Of a DNA stretch of 64,000 nt, positions 13,901-30,200 are shown in pieces. A program made the translations under genes and the position numbers. Position 1 is the first letter of the stretch; the number at the start of each line of letters is the position of its first letter. Under the pieces are notes generated by a model. It saw only the letters and a list, made by a program, of their open reading frames with translations. It ran no database searches and was not told where the DNA came from. This stretch comes from Oasisia sp. SBJ-2009 (lineage: Eukaryota; Annelida; Polychaeta; Sabellida; Siboglinidae): the NCBI GenBank assembly GCA_964017155.1, contig OZ024861.1, positions 20,076,213-20,140,212 on the forward strand, given 5' to 3'.

Positions 13901-16900
13901 CACTACTTAACGCATCCATCCAACTGCCTCTACATAAAGCATCCAGCCAACTACACCTATTTAATGCATCAATTTGTTCACCTCTACTTAATATATCCAT
14001 CATCCAACCACCAATACTTAGCGCATCCATCCAACCACCCCTACCTAGCGAATCGATCCAACCACACCTTATCAACGCATCCAACCAACCACCCCTACTT
14101 AACGCATCCATTCAACCACCCGTATATAAAGCATCCATTCAACCACCCCTACTTAACGCATCCGTCCAACCACTCCTACTTAATGCATCCATCCAATCAC
14201 CCCTACTTAACGCATCCATCCATCCACCTCTTCTTAGCGCATCCATCCAACAACCCCTAATTAACGCATCCATCCAACCACCCCTACTTAACGCATCCAT
14301 CCAAACACCCCTACTTAGCGCTTCCATCCAATCACCCCTACTTAGCGCATCAATCCAACCACCCCTAATTAACGCATCCATTCAACCTCCCTTACTTGAC
14401 CCATCCATCCAACCACCCCTACATAACGAAACCATTCAACCACCCCTACATAACGCATCAGTCCAACCACCCCTACTTAACGCATCCATCCAAACACCCC
14501 TACTTAGCGCTTCCATCCAACCACCCCTACTTAACGCATCAATCCAACCACCCCTAATTAACGCATTCATTCAACCGCCCGTATATAAAGCATCCATCCA
14601 ACCACCCCTAAATAGCGCATCCATCCATCCACCCCTACATGACTTATCAATCCAACCACTCCTACTTAATGCATCCATCCAATCACCCTTACTTAGCACA
14701 TCCATCCAACCACCTCTGCTTAACGCATCCATCCAACCACCGCTATTTAGCGTATCCATTAAACCACCCCTACTTAACGCATCCAACCTACCACCCCTAC
14801 TTAGCGCATCAATTCAACCACCCCTAATTAACGCATCCATTCAACCTCCCTTACTTGACGCATCCATCCAACCACCCCTACATAACGAATCCATTCATCC
14901 ACCCCTACTTAACGCATCAGTCCAACCACCCCTATTTAACGTATCCATCCAACCACCCCTAATTAATGCATAAGTCCAACCACCCTTACTTTTCTTAACA
15001 CATCCATCCATCCACCACTACTTAACGCATCCATCCAACCACCCCTACTTAACGCATCCATCTAACCACACCTATTTAATGCATCCATCTATTCACCTCA
15101 ACTTAATATATCCATCCAACCACCCCTACCTAGCGCATCCATCCAGCCACCCCTACTTAGCGAATCCATCCAACAAACCCTACTTATCGCATCCAACCAA
15201 CCACCCCTACTTAACGCATCCATCCATTCTCTTCTACTGAATGCATCCAAGCATTCACCTCTACTTATCGCATCCATCCAACCACCCCTACATAACGCAT
15301 CAATTCAACCACCCCTACATAACGCATCCATTCAACAACCCATATTTAACGTATCCATCCAACCACCCCTACTTAACGCATCCATTCAACCACCCGTATA
15401 TAAAGCATTCATCCAACCACCCCTACTTAACGCATCCATTCAACCATTCCTGCTTAACGCATCAATCCAACCACCCCTACTTAACGCATCCATCCAATCA
15501 CCCCTACTTAACGCATCCATCCAACCACTCCTACTTATCGCATACATACACCCACCACGACTTAACGAATCAATCCATTCTCCTCTACTGAATGCATCCA
15601 ACCATTCATCTCTACTTAACCTATCCATCCAACCACCCCTACTTAACGCATCCATCCAACCAAGCCTACTTAATGCATCCATCTATTCACCTCTACTTAA
15701 TGTATTAATCCAACCACCACTACTTAGCCCATTCGTCCAACCACCCCTACTTAGCGAATCCATCCAACCACCCCTAATTAACGCATCCAACCATCCACCC
15801 CTACTTAGCGCATCCATTGAACCACCCGTATATACAGCATCCATCCAACCACCCCTACTTAACGCATCCAAACAACCACCCCTACTTAACGCATCCATCC
15901 AACCACCCCTACTTAACGCATCCATCCAACCACCCCTACTGAACGTGTCAATCCAACCACTCCTACTTAATGCATCTATCCAATCATCCCTACATAACGC
16001 ATCCATCCAACCACCTCTACTTAACGCATCCATCCAACCACCCCTAATTAAAGCATCCATCCAACCACCCCTACTTAACGCATCCATCCAATCACCCCTA
16101 CTTAGCGCTTCCATCCAACCACCCCTACTTAATGCATCCATCCATTCACCTCTACTGAATGCATCCATCCATTCACCTCTACTTCACGCATCCATACAAC
16201 CACCCCTACTTATTGCATCCATCCAACCACCCCTACTTAACGCATCCATCCAACCACCCCTACTTAACGCATCCATGCAACAACCCCTGCTTAACGCATC
16301 CATCCAAACACCCCTACTTAACGCATCCATCCAACCACCCCTACTTAACGTAACAATCCAACCACTCCTACTTAATGCATCCATCCAGTCACCCCTACTT
16401 AACGCATCCATGCAACCACCTCTACATGACGCATCCATTCAACCACGCATAATTAACGCATCCATCCAACAACCCCTACTTAACGCATCCATCCAAACAC
16501 CCCTACTTAACGCATCCATCCAACCACCCCTACTTAACGCATCAATCCAACCACCCCTAATTAACGCATCCATTCAATCACCCTTACTTAATGCATCCAT
16601 CCAACCAACCCTACATAACGCTTCCATCCAACCACCCCTACTTAACGCATCCATCCAACCACCGCTATTTAACGTATCCATCCAACTACCCCTACTTAAC
16701 GCATCCATCCAACCACTCCTACTTATCGCATCCATCCAACCACCCCTACTTAACGCATCCATCCAACCACCCCTACTTAACTTAACAATCCAACCACTCC
16801 TACTTAATGCATCCATCCAGTCACCCCTACTTAACGCATCCATCCAACCACCTCTACCTGACGCATCCATCCAACCACGCATAATTAACGCATCCATCCA

Positions 16901-16997
16901 ACCACCCCTACTTACCGCATCCATCCAACCTCTCCTACTTAACGCATCCATCCAAACATGCCTACTTAGCGCTTCCATCCAACCACCCCTACTTAAC
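10985..16997. repeat. 7.6-kb tandem block, copy 2 (6.0 kb)
   Basis: This repeats the block at 3,371-10,984, but with two instead of three 1,601-bp repeats, so it is 6,013 bp long. The match ends at the word GCATCC near 16,998, where copy 1 ended at 10,985. Both ends lie inside an ordinary satellite unit, as expected for unequal exchange between identical units. Confidence 0.87.
11472..14997. repeat. 1,601-bp higher-order repeat, two copies (second block)
   Basis: Copies are 11,472-13,072 and 13,073-14,997. The first carries the private variant CTATTTAGCGC of copy 1 in the upstream block. The second carries the ATAAAGC mark and the 324-bp insertion of the upstream third copy. The upstream middle copy therefore has no counterpart here. 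Confidence 0.87.
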
Positions 16998-19900
16998 GCA
17001 TCCATCCAACCACCGCTATTTAACGTATCCATCCAACTACCCCTACTTAACGCATCCATCCAAACACCCCTACTTAACGCATCCATCCAACCACCCCTAC
17101 TTAACGCATCAATCCAACCACCCCTAATTAAAGCATCCATTCAATCACCCTTACTTAATGCATCCATCCAACCACCCCTACATAACGCTTCCATCCAACC
17201 ACCCCTACTTAACGCATCCATCCAACCACCGCTATTTAACGTATCCATCCAACTACCCCTATTTAACGCATCCATCCAACCACTCCTACTTATCGCATCC
17301 ATCCAACCACCCCTACTTAGTGCATCCGTCCATCCACCTATACTTAAAGCTTCCATCCATTCACCTTTACTGAATGCATCCAACCAACCACCGCTACTTA
17401 ACGTATCCATTCTACCACCCGTATATAAAGCATCCATACAACCACCCCTACTTAACGCATCCATTCAACCACTCCTACTTAACGCATCGATCCAACCACC
17501 CCTAATTAACGCATCCATTCAACCACCCTTACGTAACGCATCCATCCAACCACCCCTACATAAAGCATCCTTTCAACCAACCATACTTAGCGCATCCATC
17601 CAATCACCCCTATATAACATATCCATTCAACCACCACTACTTAGCGCATCCATCCAACCACCCCTACTTAACGCATCCATTCAAACACCCCTACTTATCG
17701 CATCCATCCAACCACCCCTAATTAAATGCATAAGTCCAACCACCCTTACTTTACTTAACGCATCCATCCAACCACCCCTACTTTACGCATCCATCCAATC
17801 ACCCCTATATAACGCATCCATTCAACCACCAATAATTAACGCATCCATCCAACCACCCCTACTTAACGCATCCTTTCAACCACCCGTATATACAGCATCC
17901 ATCCAACCACCCCTATTTAATGCATCCATCCAACGACCGCTACTTAGCGTATCAATCCAACCACTCCTACTTAATGCATTAATCCAATCACCCCTACTTC
18001 ACGCATTCATCCAACTACCTCTACATAACGCATCCATCCAAACACCCCTACTTAACGCCATCCATCCAAACACCCCTACTTAACGCATCCATCCAAACAC
18101 CCCTACTTAACGCATCAAACCAACCACCCCTAATTTACGCATCCATTCAACCACACTTACGTAACGCATCCATCCAAACACCCCTATAAAACGCATCCTT
18201 TCAACCGTCCCTTCTTAACGCATCCATCCAACCACCCCTATAACGCATCAATTCAACCACCCCTACTTAACGTATCCATTCAACAACCCCTATTTGACGT
18301 ATCCATCCAACCACCACTACTTATCGCATCCATCCAAACACCCCTACTTAGCGCATCCATCCAACCACCCCTACCTAACGCATCAATCCAACCACCCCTG
18401 ATTAACGCAACCATTCAATCACCCTTTCCTAATGCATCCATCCAACCAACCCTACATAACGCATCCATCCAACTACACCTACTTAACGCATCCATCCAAC
18501 AACCCCTACTTAACGCATCCATCCAAACACCCCTACTTAACGCATACATCCAACCACCCCTACTTAACGCATTAATCCAACCACCCCTAATGAACGCATC
18601 CATTCAATCACCCTTACTTAATGCATCCATCCAACCACCCCTACATAACGCATCCATCCAACCACCCCTACTTAACGTAGCAATCCAACCACTCCTACTT
18701 AATGCATCCATCCAGTCACCCCTACTTAACGCATTCATCCAACCACCTCTACATGACGCATCCATCCAACCACGCATAATTAAAGCATCCATCCAACCAC
18801 CCCTTCTTAACGCATCCATCCAACAATCCCTACTTAGCGCATCCATCCAAACACCCCTACTTAGCGCATCCATCCAACCACCCCTACTTAACGCATCAAT
18901 CCAACCACCCCTAATTAACGCATCCATTCAATCACCATTACTTAATGCATCCATCCAACCACCCCTACATAACGCATCCATCCAACCACCCCTACATAAC
19001 GTAACAATCCAACAACTCCTACTTAATGCATCCATCCAGTCACCCCTACTTAACGCATCCATCCAACCACCTCTACATGACGCATCCATCCAACCACGCA
19101 TAATTAACGCTTCCATCCAACCACCCCTAATTACCGCATCCATCCAACCACCCCTACATAACGCTTCCATCCAACCACCCCTACTTAACGCATCCATCCA
19201 ACCACCGCTATTTAACGTATCCATCCAACTACCCCTACTTAACGCATCCATCCAACCACCCCTACTTAACGCATCCATTCAATCACCCCTACTTAACGTA
19301 TCCATCCAACCACCCCTACTTATCGCATCCATCCAACCACCCCTACTTAACGCATCCATCAAACCACCCCTAACTAAATGCATAAGTCCAACCACCCTTA
19401 CATTACTTAACGCATCCATCCAACCACCCCTACTTAAAGCATCCATTCAACCAACCCTACTTAACGCATCCATCCAATCACCCCTACTTAACGCATTCTT
19501 TCAACCACCCGTATATACAGCATCCATCCAACCACCCCTACTTAACGTATCAATCCAACCACTCCTACTTAATGCATTAATCCAATCACCCCTACTTAAC
19601 CCATTCATCCAACTACCTCTACATAACGCATCCATCCAAACACCCCTACTTAACGCATCCATCCAAACACCCCTACTTAGTGCTTCCATCCAAACACCCC
19701 TACTTAACGCATCAATCCAACCACCCCTAATTAACGCATCCATTCAACCGCCCGTATATATAGCATCCATCCAACCACCCCTAAATAGCGCATCCATCCA
19801 TCCACCCTTACATAACGTATCAATCCAACCACCTGTACTTAACGCATCCATCCAACCACCCCTAATTAACGCATCCATCCAACCACCCCTACTTAGGGAA

Positions 19901-21277
19901 TCCATCCAAACACCCCTACTTAGCGCTTCCATCCAACCACCCCTACTTAGCGCATCAATCCAACCACCCCTAACTAACGCATCCATTCAACCACCCTTAC
20001 TTAACGCATCCATCCAACCACCGCTATTTAGCGTATCCATCCAACCACCCCTACTTAACGCATCCAACCAACAATCCCTACTTAACGCATCCATCCAACC
20101 ACTCCTACTTATCGCATCCATCCAACCACCCCTACTTAGTGCATCCATCCATTCACATCTACTTAAAGCATCCATCCATTCACCTCTACTGAATGCATCC
20201 ACCATTCACCCTACTTAAGGCATCCATCCAACCACCCCTAATTAATGCATCAGTCCAACCACCTTTACTTTATTTGACGCATCCATCCAACCACTCCTAC
20301 TTATCGCATCCATCCAACCACCCCTACTTTGTGCATCCATCCATTCACATCTACTTAAAGCATCCATCCATTCACCTCTACTGAATGCATCCACCATTCA
20401 CCCTACTTAACGCATCCATCCAACCACCCCTAATTAATGCATCAGTCCAACCACCCTTACTTTATTTAACGCATCAATCCAACCACCCCTAATTAACGCA
20501 TCCATTCAATCACCCTTACTTAATGCATCCATCCAACCACCCCTACATAACGCATCCATCCAACCACCCCTACTTAACGTAACAATCCAACAACTCCTAC
20601 TTAATGCATCCATCCAGTCACCCCTACTTAACGCATCCATCCAACCACCTCTACATGACGCATCCATCCAACCACGCATAATTAACGCTTCCATTAAACC
20701 ACCCCTACTTACCGCATCATTCCAACCTCTCCTACTTAACGCATACATCCAAACACCCCTACTTAGCGCTTCCATCCAACCACCCCTACTTAACGCATCC
20801 ATCCAACCACCGCTATTTAACGTATCCATCCAACTACCCCTACTTAACGCATCCATCCAAACACCCCTACTTAACGCATCCATCCAACCACCCCTACTTA
20901 ACGCATCAATCCAACCACCCCTAATTAACGCATCCATTCAATCACCCTTACTTAATGCATCCATCCAACCACCCCTACATAACGCTTCCATCCAACCACC
21001 CCTACTTAACGCATCCATCCAACCACCGCTATTTAACGTATCCATCCAACTACCCCTACTTAGCGCATCCATCCAACCACCCCTACTTAACGCATCCATT
21101 CAAACACCCCTACTTAACGTATCCATCCAACCACCCCTACTTATCGCATCCATCCAACCACCCCTACTTAACGCATCCATCAAACCACCCCTAACTAAAT
21201 GCATAAGTCCAACCACCCTTACTTTACTTAACGCATCCATCCAACCACCCCTACTTAAAGCATCCATTCAACCAACC
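16998..21277. repeat. Mosaic satellite segment with partial duplications
   Basis: This stretch is satellite throughout, with no gene. It combines partial copies of neighbours: 16,591 onward resembles 17,158 onward at an offset of 567 bp (21 units); 19,280-19,830 reappears at about 21,101-21,760 at an offset of 1,821 bp; and a segment around 20,140-20,285 reappears about 192 bp later. It also holds occasional short units, for example near 17,726 (CCCCTAATTAAATGC). Confidence 0.75.
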
Positions 21278-24200
21278 CTACTTAACGCATCCATCCAATC
21301 ACCCCTACTTAACGCTTCCTTTCAACCACCCGTATATACAGCATCCATCCAACCACCCCTACTTAATGCATCCATCCAACCACCCCTACTTAACGTATCA
21401 ATCCAACCACTCCTACTTAATGCATTAATCCAATCACCCCTACTTAACGCATTCATCCAACTACCTCTACATAGCGCATCCATCCAACCACCCCTACTTA
21501 ACGCATTCATCCAAACACCCCTACTTAGTGCTTCCATCCAAACACCCCTACTTAACGCATCAATCCAACCACCCCTAATTAACGCATCCATTCAACCACC
21601 CTTACTTAACGCATCCATCTAACCACCCCTACTTAGCGAATCCAACCATCCACCCCTACTTAACGCATCCATTCAACCGCCCGTATATATAGCATCCATC
21701 CAACCACCCCTAAATAGCGCATCCATCCATCCACCCTTACATAACGTATCAATCCAACCATCCTACTTACTGCATCCATCCAATCACCCCTACTTAGCAC
21801 ATCCATCCAACCACCTGTACTTAACGCATCCATCCAACCACCCGTAATTAACGCATCCATTCAACCACCCTTACTTAACGCATCCATCCAACCACCGCTA
21901 TTTAGCGTATCCATCCAACCACCCCTACTTAGCGCATCCAACCAACAATCCCTACTTAACGCATCCATCCAACCACTCCTACACATATATATATAACCCA
22001 TCCATCCAACCATCCCTACATAGCGCATCCTTTCAACCAGCCCTACTTAACGCATCCATCCAACCACCACTACGTAACGCATCCATCCAACAACCCTTAA
22101 TTAATGCATCCATCAATTCACCTCTACTTAATACATCCATCTATTCTCCTCTACTTAACGAATCCATCCAGCCACCTCTACATAACGTATCCACCCATTC
22201 ACCTCTACTTAACCCATCCGTCCAACCACCCCTACTTAACGCAACCATTCAACCACCCCTACTTAACATATCCATCCAACCACCTCTACTTAACGCATCC
22301 ATCCAACAACCCCTACTTAATGCTTCCATCCATTCACCTCAACTTAACGCATCCATCCTACAACACCTACTTAACGCATCCATCCATTCACATCCATCCA
22401 ACTACCACTACTTAATGCACCCATCCAATCCCCTCTACTTAATACATCCATCCATTCTCCTCTACTTAACGAATCCATCCAACCACCTCTACATAACGTA
22501 TCCACCCATTCACCTCTACTTAACGCATCCGTCCAACCACCCCTACTTAACGCAACCATTCAACCACCCCTACTTAACATATCCTTCCAACCACCTCTAT
22601 TTAACGCATTCATCCAACAACCCCTACATAATGCATCCATCCAACCACACCTACTTAACGCTTCCATCCATTCACATCCATCCAACTACCACTACTTAAT
22701 GCATCCATCCAATCACCTCTACTTAATACATCCATCGAACTACCCCTATTTTACGCCTCCATCGAACCACCCCTACATAACGCATCCATCAAACTTCCCC
22801 TAATTAATGCTTCCATCCATTCACCTCAACTTAATGCATCAATCCAACCACCACTGTGTAACGCATCCGTCCAACAACCTCTAATTAATGCATCCATCAA
22901 TTCACCTCTACTTAGTATATCCATCCATTCACCTCTACTTAGCGAATCCATCCAACCACCTCTTCATATCGTATCCATCCATTCATCTCTACTTAACGCA
23001 TCTATCCAACCAGCCCTACATACCGTATCCCTCCAACCACCCATATTTAACGCATCAATTCAAACACCGTACTTAAAGCATCCATCCAACAACCCCTACA
23101 TAATGCGTCCATTCAACCACCCCTTCTTATCGCATCCATACAACCACCTCTACTTATCCCATCCATTCAACCACCCGTACTTAACGCATCCATCCAATAA
23201 CCCCTACTTAACGTGTCCATCCAACCACCCGTACTTAACGTATCTATCCAACCACTACTACTTAATGCACCCATTCAATCACCCCTTCTTAACGTATCAA
23301 TCCAACCACTCCTACTTAATGCATCCATCCAACCACACCTACATTACGCATTAATCCAACCACCCTTAATTAACGCATCCATTCAAACATACTTACTTAG
23401 CGCATCCATCCATCCAACCCTACATAACGCATCCATTCAACCACATATATATAACGCATCCATCCAACCATCCCTACATAGCGCATCCTTTCAACCAGCC
23501 CTACTTAACGCATCCATCCAACCACCCCTACTTAATGCATCCATCCAACCACCACTACGTAACGCATCCATCCAACAACCCTTAATTAATGCATCCATCA
23601 ATTCACCTCTACTTAATACATCCATCCATTCTCCTCTACTTAACGAATCCATCCAACCACCTCTACATAACGTATCCACCCATTCACCTCTACTTAACGC
23701 ATCCGTCCAACCACCCCTACTTAACGCAACCATTCAACCACCCCTACTTAACATATCCATCCAACCACCTCTACTTAACGCATCCATCCAACAACCCCTA
23801 CTTAATGTTTCCATCCATTCACCTCAACTTAACTCATCCATCCAACCACACCTACTTAACGCATCCATCCATTCACATCCATCCAACTACCACTACTTAA
23901 TGCACCCATCCAATCCCCTCTACTTAATACATCCATCCATTCTCCTCTACTTAACGAATCCATCCAACCACCTCTACATAACGTATCCACCCATTCACCT
24001 CTACTTAACGCATCCGTCCAACCACCCCTACTTAACGCAACCATTCAACCACCCCTACTTAACATATCCATCCAACCACCTCTACTTAACGCATCCATCC
24101 AACAACCCCTACTTAATGATTCCATCCATTCACCCCTACTTTACGCCTCCATCCAACCACCCCTACATAACGCATCCATCCAACCTCCACTACTTAATGC

Positions 24201-27200
24201 TTCCATCCATTCACCTCAACTTAATGCATCCATCCAACCACCCCTACGTAACGCATCCATCCAACCATCCCTACTTAATGCATCCATCCAACCACCCCTG
24301 TGTAACGCATCCATTCAACAACCCCTAATTAATGCATCCATCAATTCACCTCTACTTAGTATATCCATCCATTCACCTCTACTAAGCGAATCCATCCAAC
24401 CACCTCTTCATATCGTATCCATCCATTCATCTCTACTTAACGCATCTATCCAACCAGCCCTACATACCGTATACCTCCAACCACCCATATTTAACGCATC
24501 AATTCAAACACCCGTACTTAAAGCATCCATCCAACCACCCCTAAATAACGCGTCCATTCAACTACCCCTACTTACCGCATCCATTCAACCACCCCTACAT
24601 AACGCATCCAGTCAACCACACCTACTTAATGCATCCATCAAACCACACATACTTATAACACCCATCCAACCACCCCTAATTAAAGCATCCATTCAACCAC
24701 CCCTATTTAACGTATCCATCGAACCACCCCTTCTTAGCACATCCATCCAAACACCCCTACTTAACGCATACATCCAACCACCCATACTTAATGCTTCCAC
24801 CTATTCACCTCTACTTAATGCATCTATCCAACCATCCCTACCTAACGCATCCATCCAACCTCCCCTACTTAATGTTTCCATCCATTCACCTCAACTTTAT
24901 GCATCCATCCAACCACCCCTAATTAGCGCATCCATCCATTCACCTCTACGTACAACATCCAACAACCACCACTACATAACGCATCCATTCAACCACCCAT
25001 ACTTAACGCATCCATCCAACCACCCCTACATAACCCATACATTCAACCACCCCTACTTAGCGCATCCATCCCACCACCCATACTTACCTAATCCATCTAA
25101 CCACTCCTACTTGGCGTATCCATCCAACCACTCCTACTCAACGCATCGATCCAACCACCTTACTAAGCGCACTGATCCAACCACCCCTATGTAAAGTATC
25201 CATCCAATCTCCCCTACTTGACACATCCATCCAACCACCCCTACTTAACGCATCCATCCAACAACCCCTTCTTAACGTATCAATCCAACCACTCCTACCT
25301 AATGCTTCCATTCAATCACCCCTTCTTAACGTATCAATCCAACCACTCCTACTTAATGCATCCATCCAATCTCCCCTACTTAACGCATCCATCCAACCAC
25401 CCCTACTTAACGTATCCATCCAACTACCCCTACTTAATACATCCATCCATTCACCTCAACTTAATGCATCCATCGAACCACCCCTACTTAACGCATCCAT
25501 CCATTCACCTCTACTTAAAGCATCCAACAACCATCTCTACATAACACATCCATTCAACCACCACTACTTAACGCATCCATCCAAGCACCCCTACTTATCC
25601 AATACATTCAACCACCCGTACTTAACGCATCCATCCAATCACCCATACTTACCGTATCACTCCAACCACTCCTACTCAACGCATCTATCCAACCACCTGA
25701 CTAAGCGCACTGATCTAACCACCCCTACGTAACGCATCTATCCAACCACCTCTACATAACGCATCCATCCAACCACCCCTAGTTAACGTATCAATCCAAC
25801 CATTCCTACCTAATGCATCCGTTCAATCACCCCTTCTTAACGTATCAATCCAACCACTCCTACATAACGCGTCCATCCAACCACCCCTACTTATCGCATC
25901 CATCCAACCTCCCCTACTTAATGCTTCCATCCATTCACCTCTACTTAAAGCATCCAACAACCACCCTAACATAACGCATCCATTCAACCACCACTACATA
26001 ACGCATCCACCCAACCACCCCTACATAAAGCATCCATTCAACCACCCCTACTTAACCCATCCATCCAAGCACCCCTACTTATCCAATCCATTCATCCACC
26101 CGTACTTAGCGCATCCATCCAATCACCCCTACTTAGCGCATCCATCCAACCACTCCTGCTTAGCGTATCCATCCAACCACTCCTACGTAGCGCATCCATC
26201 CAATCACTCCTACTTAGCGCATCCATCCAACCACCCCTATTTAACGCATCCGTCCAACAACCCCTACATAACTCATCAATCCAACCACCCCTAATTATCG
26301 CATCCATTCAACCACCCCTACATAACGCATCCATCCAACCACCCTTACTTAACGCATATATTCAATCAGCCCTACTCAACGCATCCATCCAACCATCCCT
26401 ACTTAATGCATCCATCCAACAACCCCTGTGTAACGCATCCATCCAACAACCTCTAATTAATGCATCCATCAATTCACCTCCACTTAGTATATCCATCCAT
26501 TCACCTCTACTTAACGAATCCATCCAACCACCTCTTCATATCGTTCCCATTCATTCACCTCTACTTAGCGCATCCATCCAACCAGCGCTACATAACGTAT
26601 CCCTCCAACCACCCCTATTTAACGCATCCATTCAAACACCCGTAGTTAAAGCATCCATCCAACCACCCTACATAACGCATCCATTCAACCACCCCTACTT
26701 AACGCATCCATCCAGCCACCCCTATTTAACATATCCCTCCAATCTCCCATACTTAATGCAGCCATCCAAACACCCCTACTTAACGCATCCATCCAAACAC
26801 CCCTACATAACGCATCCATTCAACCAGCCCTACTTAACGCATCCATCAAAACACCCCTACTTATCGCATCCATCCAACCACTCCTACTTAACGTATCCAT
26901 CCAACCACTCGAAATTAACGCGTTCACCCAATCACCCGTATTTAACGTATCTATCCAATCTCCCCTACATAACGCATCCATTCAATCACCCCCTTCTTAA
27001 CGCATCCATCCAACCACTCCTACTTATTGCTACCATCCAATCACCCCTTCTTAACGCATCCATCCAACCACCCCTACTTAGCGCATCTATCCAACCACCC
27101 CTATTTAACGCATCCATCCAACCACCCCTACTTAACGTATCCATCCAATCACCTCTACTTAATACATCCATCCAACCACCCCTACTTCACGCCTCCATCC

Positions 27201-30200
27201 AACCACCCCTACATAACGCATCCGTCCAATGTCCCCTACTTAATGCTTCCATCCATTCACCTCAACTTAGCGCATCCATCCAACCACTCCTACTTAACGT
27301 ATCCATCCAACCACTCCTACTTAGCGCATCCATCCAACCACTCCTACTTAACGTATCCATCCAACAACCCCTACTAAACGCATCCATCCAATCACCCCTA
27401 CTTAATGCATCCATCCCACCACTGGTACTTAACGTATCCATCCAACCCCTCCTACTTAACGTATCCATCCAACCACTCCTACTTAACGCATCCATCCAAC
27501 CACTCCTACTTAACGTAACCATCCAACTAAACGCATCCATCCAGTCACCCCTACTTAACGCATCCATCCGACCACTCGTACTTAACGTATCCATCCAATC
27601 ACCCCTACTTAACGCATCCATCCAATCACCCCTACTTAACGCATCCATCCGACCACTCGTACTTAACGTAACCATGCAACCACCCCTACTAAATGCATCC
27701 ATTCAATCACCCCTACTTATCCAATCCATTCAACCACCCGTACTTAACGCATCCATCCAATCACCCATACTTAACGCATCCATCCAACCACTCCTCCTTA
27801 GCGTGTCCATCCAACCACTCCTACTTAGCGCATCCATCCAACCACTCCTATTTAACGCATCCATCCAACCTCCCCTATTTAACGCATCCATCCTTCCACC
27901 CCTACATAACTCATCAATTAAACCACCCCTAATTAATGCATCCATTCAACCACCCCTACATAACGCATCCATCCAACCACCTCTACATAACGCATCTATT
28001 CAACCAGCTCTACTTAGCGCATCCATCCAACCATCCCTACTTAATGCATCCATCTAACCACCCCTGTGTAATGCATCCATCCAACAACCCCTAATTAATG
28101 CATCCATGAATTCACCTCTACTTAGAATATATCCATCCATTCACCTCTACTTAACGCATCCCTCCAACCACCCCTATATAACGCATCAATTCAAACACCT
28201 GTACTTGAAGCATCCACCCAACCACCCCTACATAACGGATCCATTCAACCACCCTTACTTAACGCATCCATCCAACCACCCAAACATAACGCATCCATTC
28301 ATCCACCCCTACTTAACGCATCCATCAAAACACCCCTACTTATCGCATCCATCCAACCACTCCTAATTAACGCATCCACCCAACCAACCTACTTAGCGCA
28401 TTCATCCAACCATCCCTTTTTAACGCATCCATCCAACCACCCGTATTTAACATATCCATCCAACCACTCCTACTTAACGCAGCCATCCAAACACCCTACT
28501 TTGCCCATTCATCCAACCACCCCTACTTGACGCATCCATTCAAACACCCCTACTTAAAGTATCCGTCGAACCACCCCTTCTTAGCACATCCATCCAAACA
28601 CCCCTACTTCACGCATCCATCCAACCACCTCTACTTCATGCTTCCATCCATTCACCTCAAATTAGTGCATCTATCCAACCACCAAAACTTAGCGCATCCA
28701 TCCAACCACCCCTAATGAACGCATCCATCCAACCACAGCTACATAACGCATCCACCCAACCACTCCTACTTAACGCATCCATCCAACCACCCCTTCTTAA
28801 CGCATCCATCCAACCCCCCCTACGTAACGCATCCATCCATTCACCTCTACTTAAAGCACCCAACAACCACCCCTACGTTGCACATCCAATCAACCACCAC
28901 TACATAACGCATCCATCCAACCACCCCTAAATATGGCATTCATCCAACCACCCCTACTTAACGCATCCATCCAACCAACCCTACTTAACGTATCAATCCA
29001 ACCACTCCTACCTAATGCTTCCATTCAATCACCTCTTCTTAACGTATCAATCCAACAACTCCTACTTAATGCATCCATCCAATCTCCCCTACTTAACGCA
29101 TTCATCCAACCACCCCCTAATAACGCATCCATTCAACCACACCTACTTAACGCATCCATCCATTCAATAAACCGTACTTAACGCATCCATCCAACCACTC
29201 CTACTTAACGTATCCATCCAACCACTCCTACTTAACGTAACCATCCAACCACCCCTACTAAATGCATCCATTCAATCACCCCTACTTATCCAATCCATTC
29301 AACCACCCGTACTTAACGCATCCATCCAATCACCCCTACTTAAAGCATCCATCCAACCACTCCTCCTTAGCGTATCCATCCATTCACCCCTACTTAACGC
29401 ATCCATCCAAACACCCCTACATAACGCATCCATTCAACCACCCCTACTTAACGCATCCATCAAAACACCCCTACTTATCGCATCCATCCAACCACTCCTA
29501 CTTAACGTATCCATCCAACCACTCGAAATTAACGCGTCCACCCAACCACCCGTATTTAACGTATCTATCCAATCTCCCCTACTTAACGCATCCATCCAAT
29601 ATCCCCTACCTAATGCATCCATTCAATCACCCCTTCTTAACGTATCAATCCAACCACTCCTACTTATTGCTACCATCCAATCACCACTTCTTAACGCATC
29701 CATCCAACCACCCCTACTTAGCGCATCTATCCAACCACCCCTACTTAATACATCCATCCAACCACCCCTACTTTACGCCTCCATCCAACCACCCCTACAT
29801 AACGCATCCATTCAACGTCCCCTACTTAATGCTTCCATCCATTCACTTCAAATTAATGCATCCATCCAACCACCCCTACTTAACGCATCCATCCAACCAC
29901 TCCTACATAACGTATCCATCCAACCACTCCTACTTAGCGCATCCATCCAACCACTCCTACTTAACGTATCCATCCAACAACCCCTACTAAACGCATCCAT
30001 CCAATCACCCCTACGTAACGCATCCATCCCACCACTGGTACTTAACGTATCCATCCAACCACTCCTACTTAACGCATCTATCCAACCGCCATACTTTGCG
30101 CATTCATCCAACCACCCCTACTTAACGCATCCATTCAAACACCCCTACTTAACGCATCCATCCAACCACCCCTACTTAATGCTTCCATCCATTCACCTCT

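Noticed and set aside
15945..18083. 712-codon ORF of NASIQPPLL-like repeats, with similar ORFs at 9,932-11,143, 18,590-20,218, 23,213-24,328, 26,756-28,057, 32,296-33,411 and 35,839-37,221
   Set aside because: These follow from a 27-bp period with no stop in that frame. The overlapping second forward frame and a reverse frame are equally open, and ORFs end wherever a unit is off register.
21981..21997. ATATATATA interruption as a possible replication or promoter element
   Set aside because: It is a short dinucleotide slip in one unit, carried passively into the duplicate at about 31,064; a related short form is near 23,448. Nothing else supports a function.
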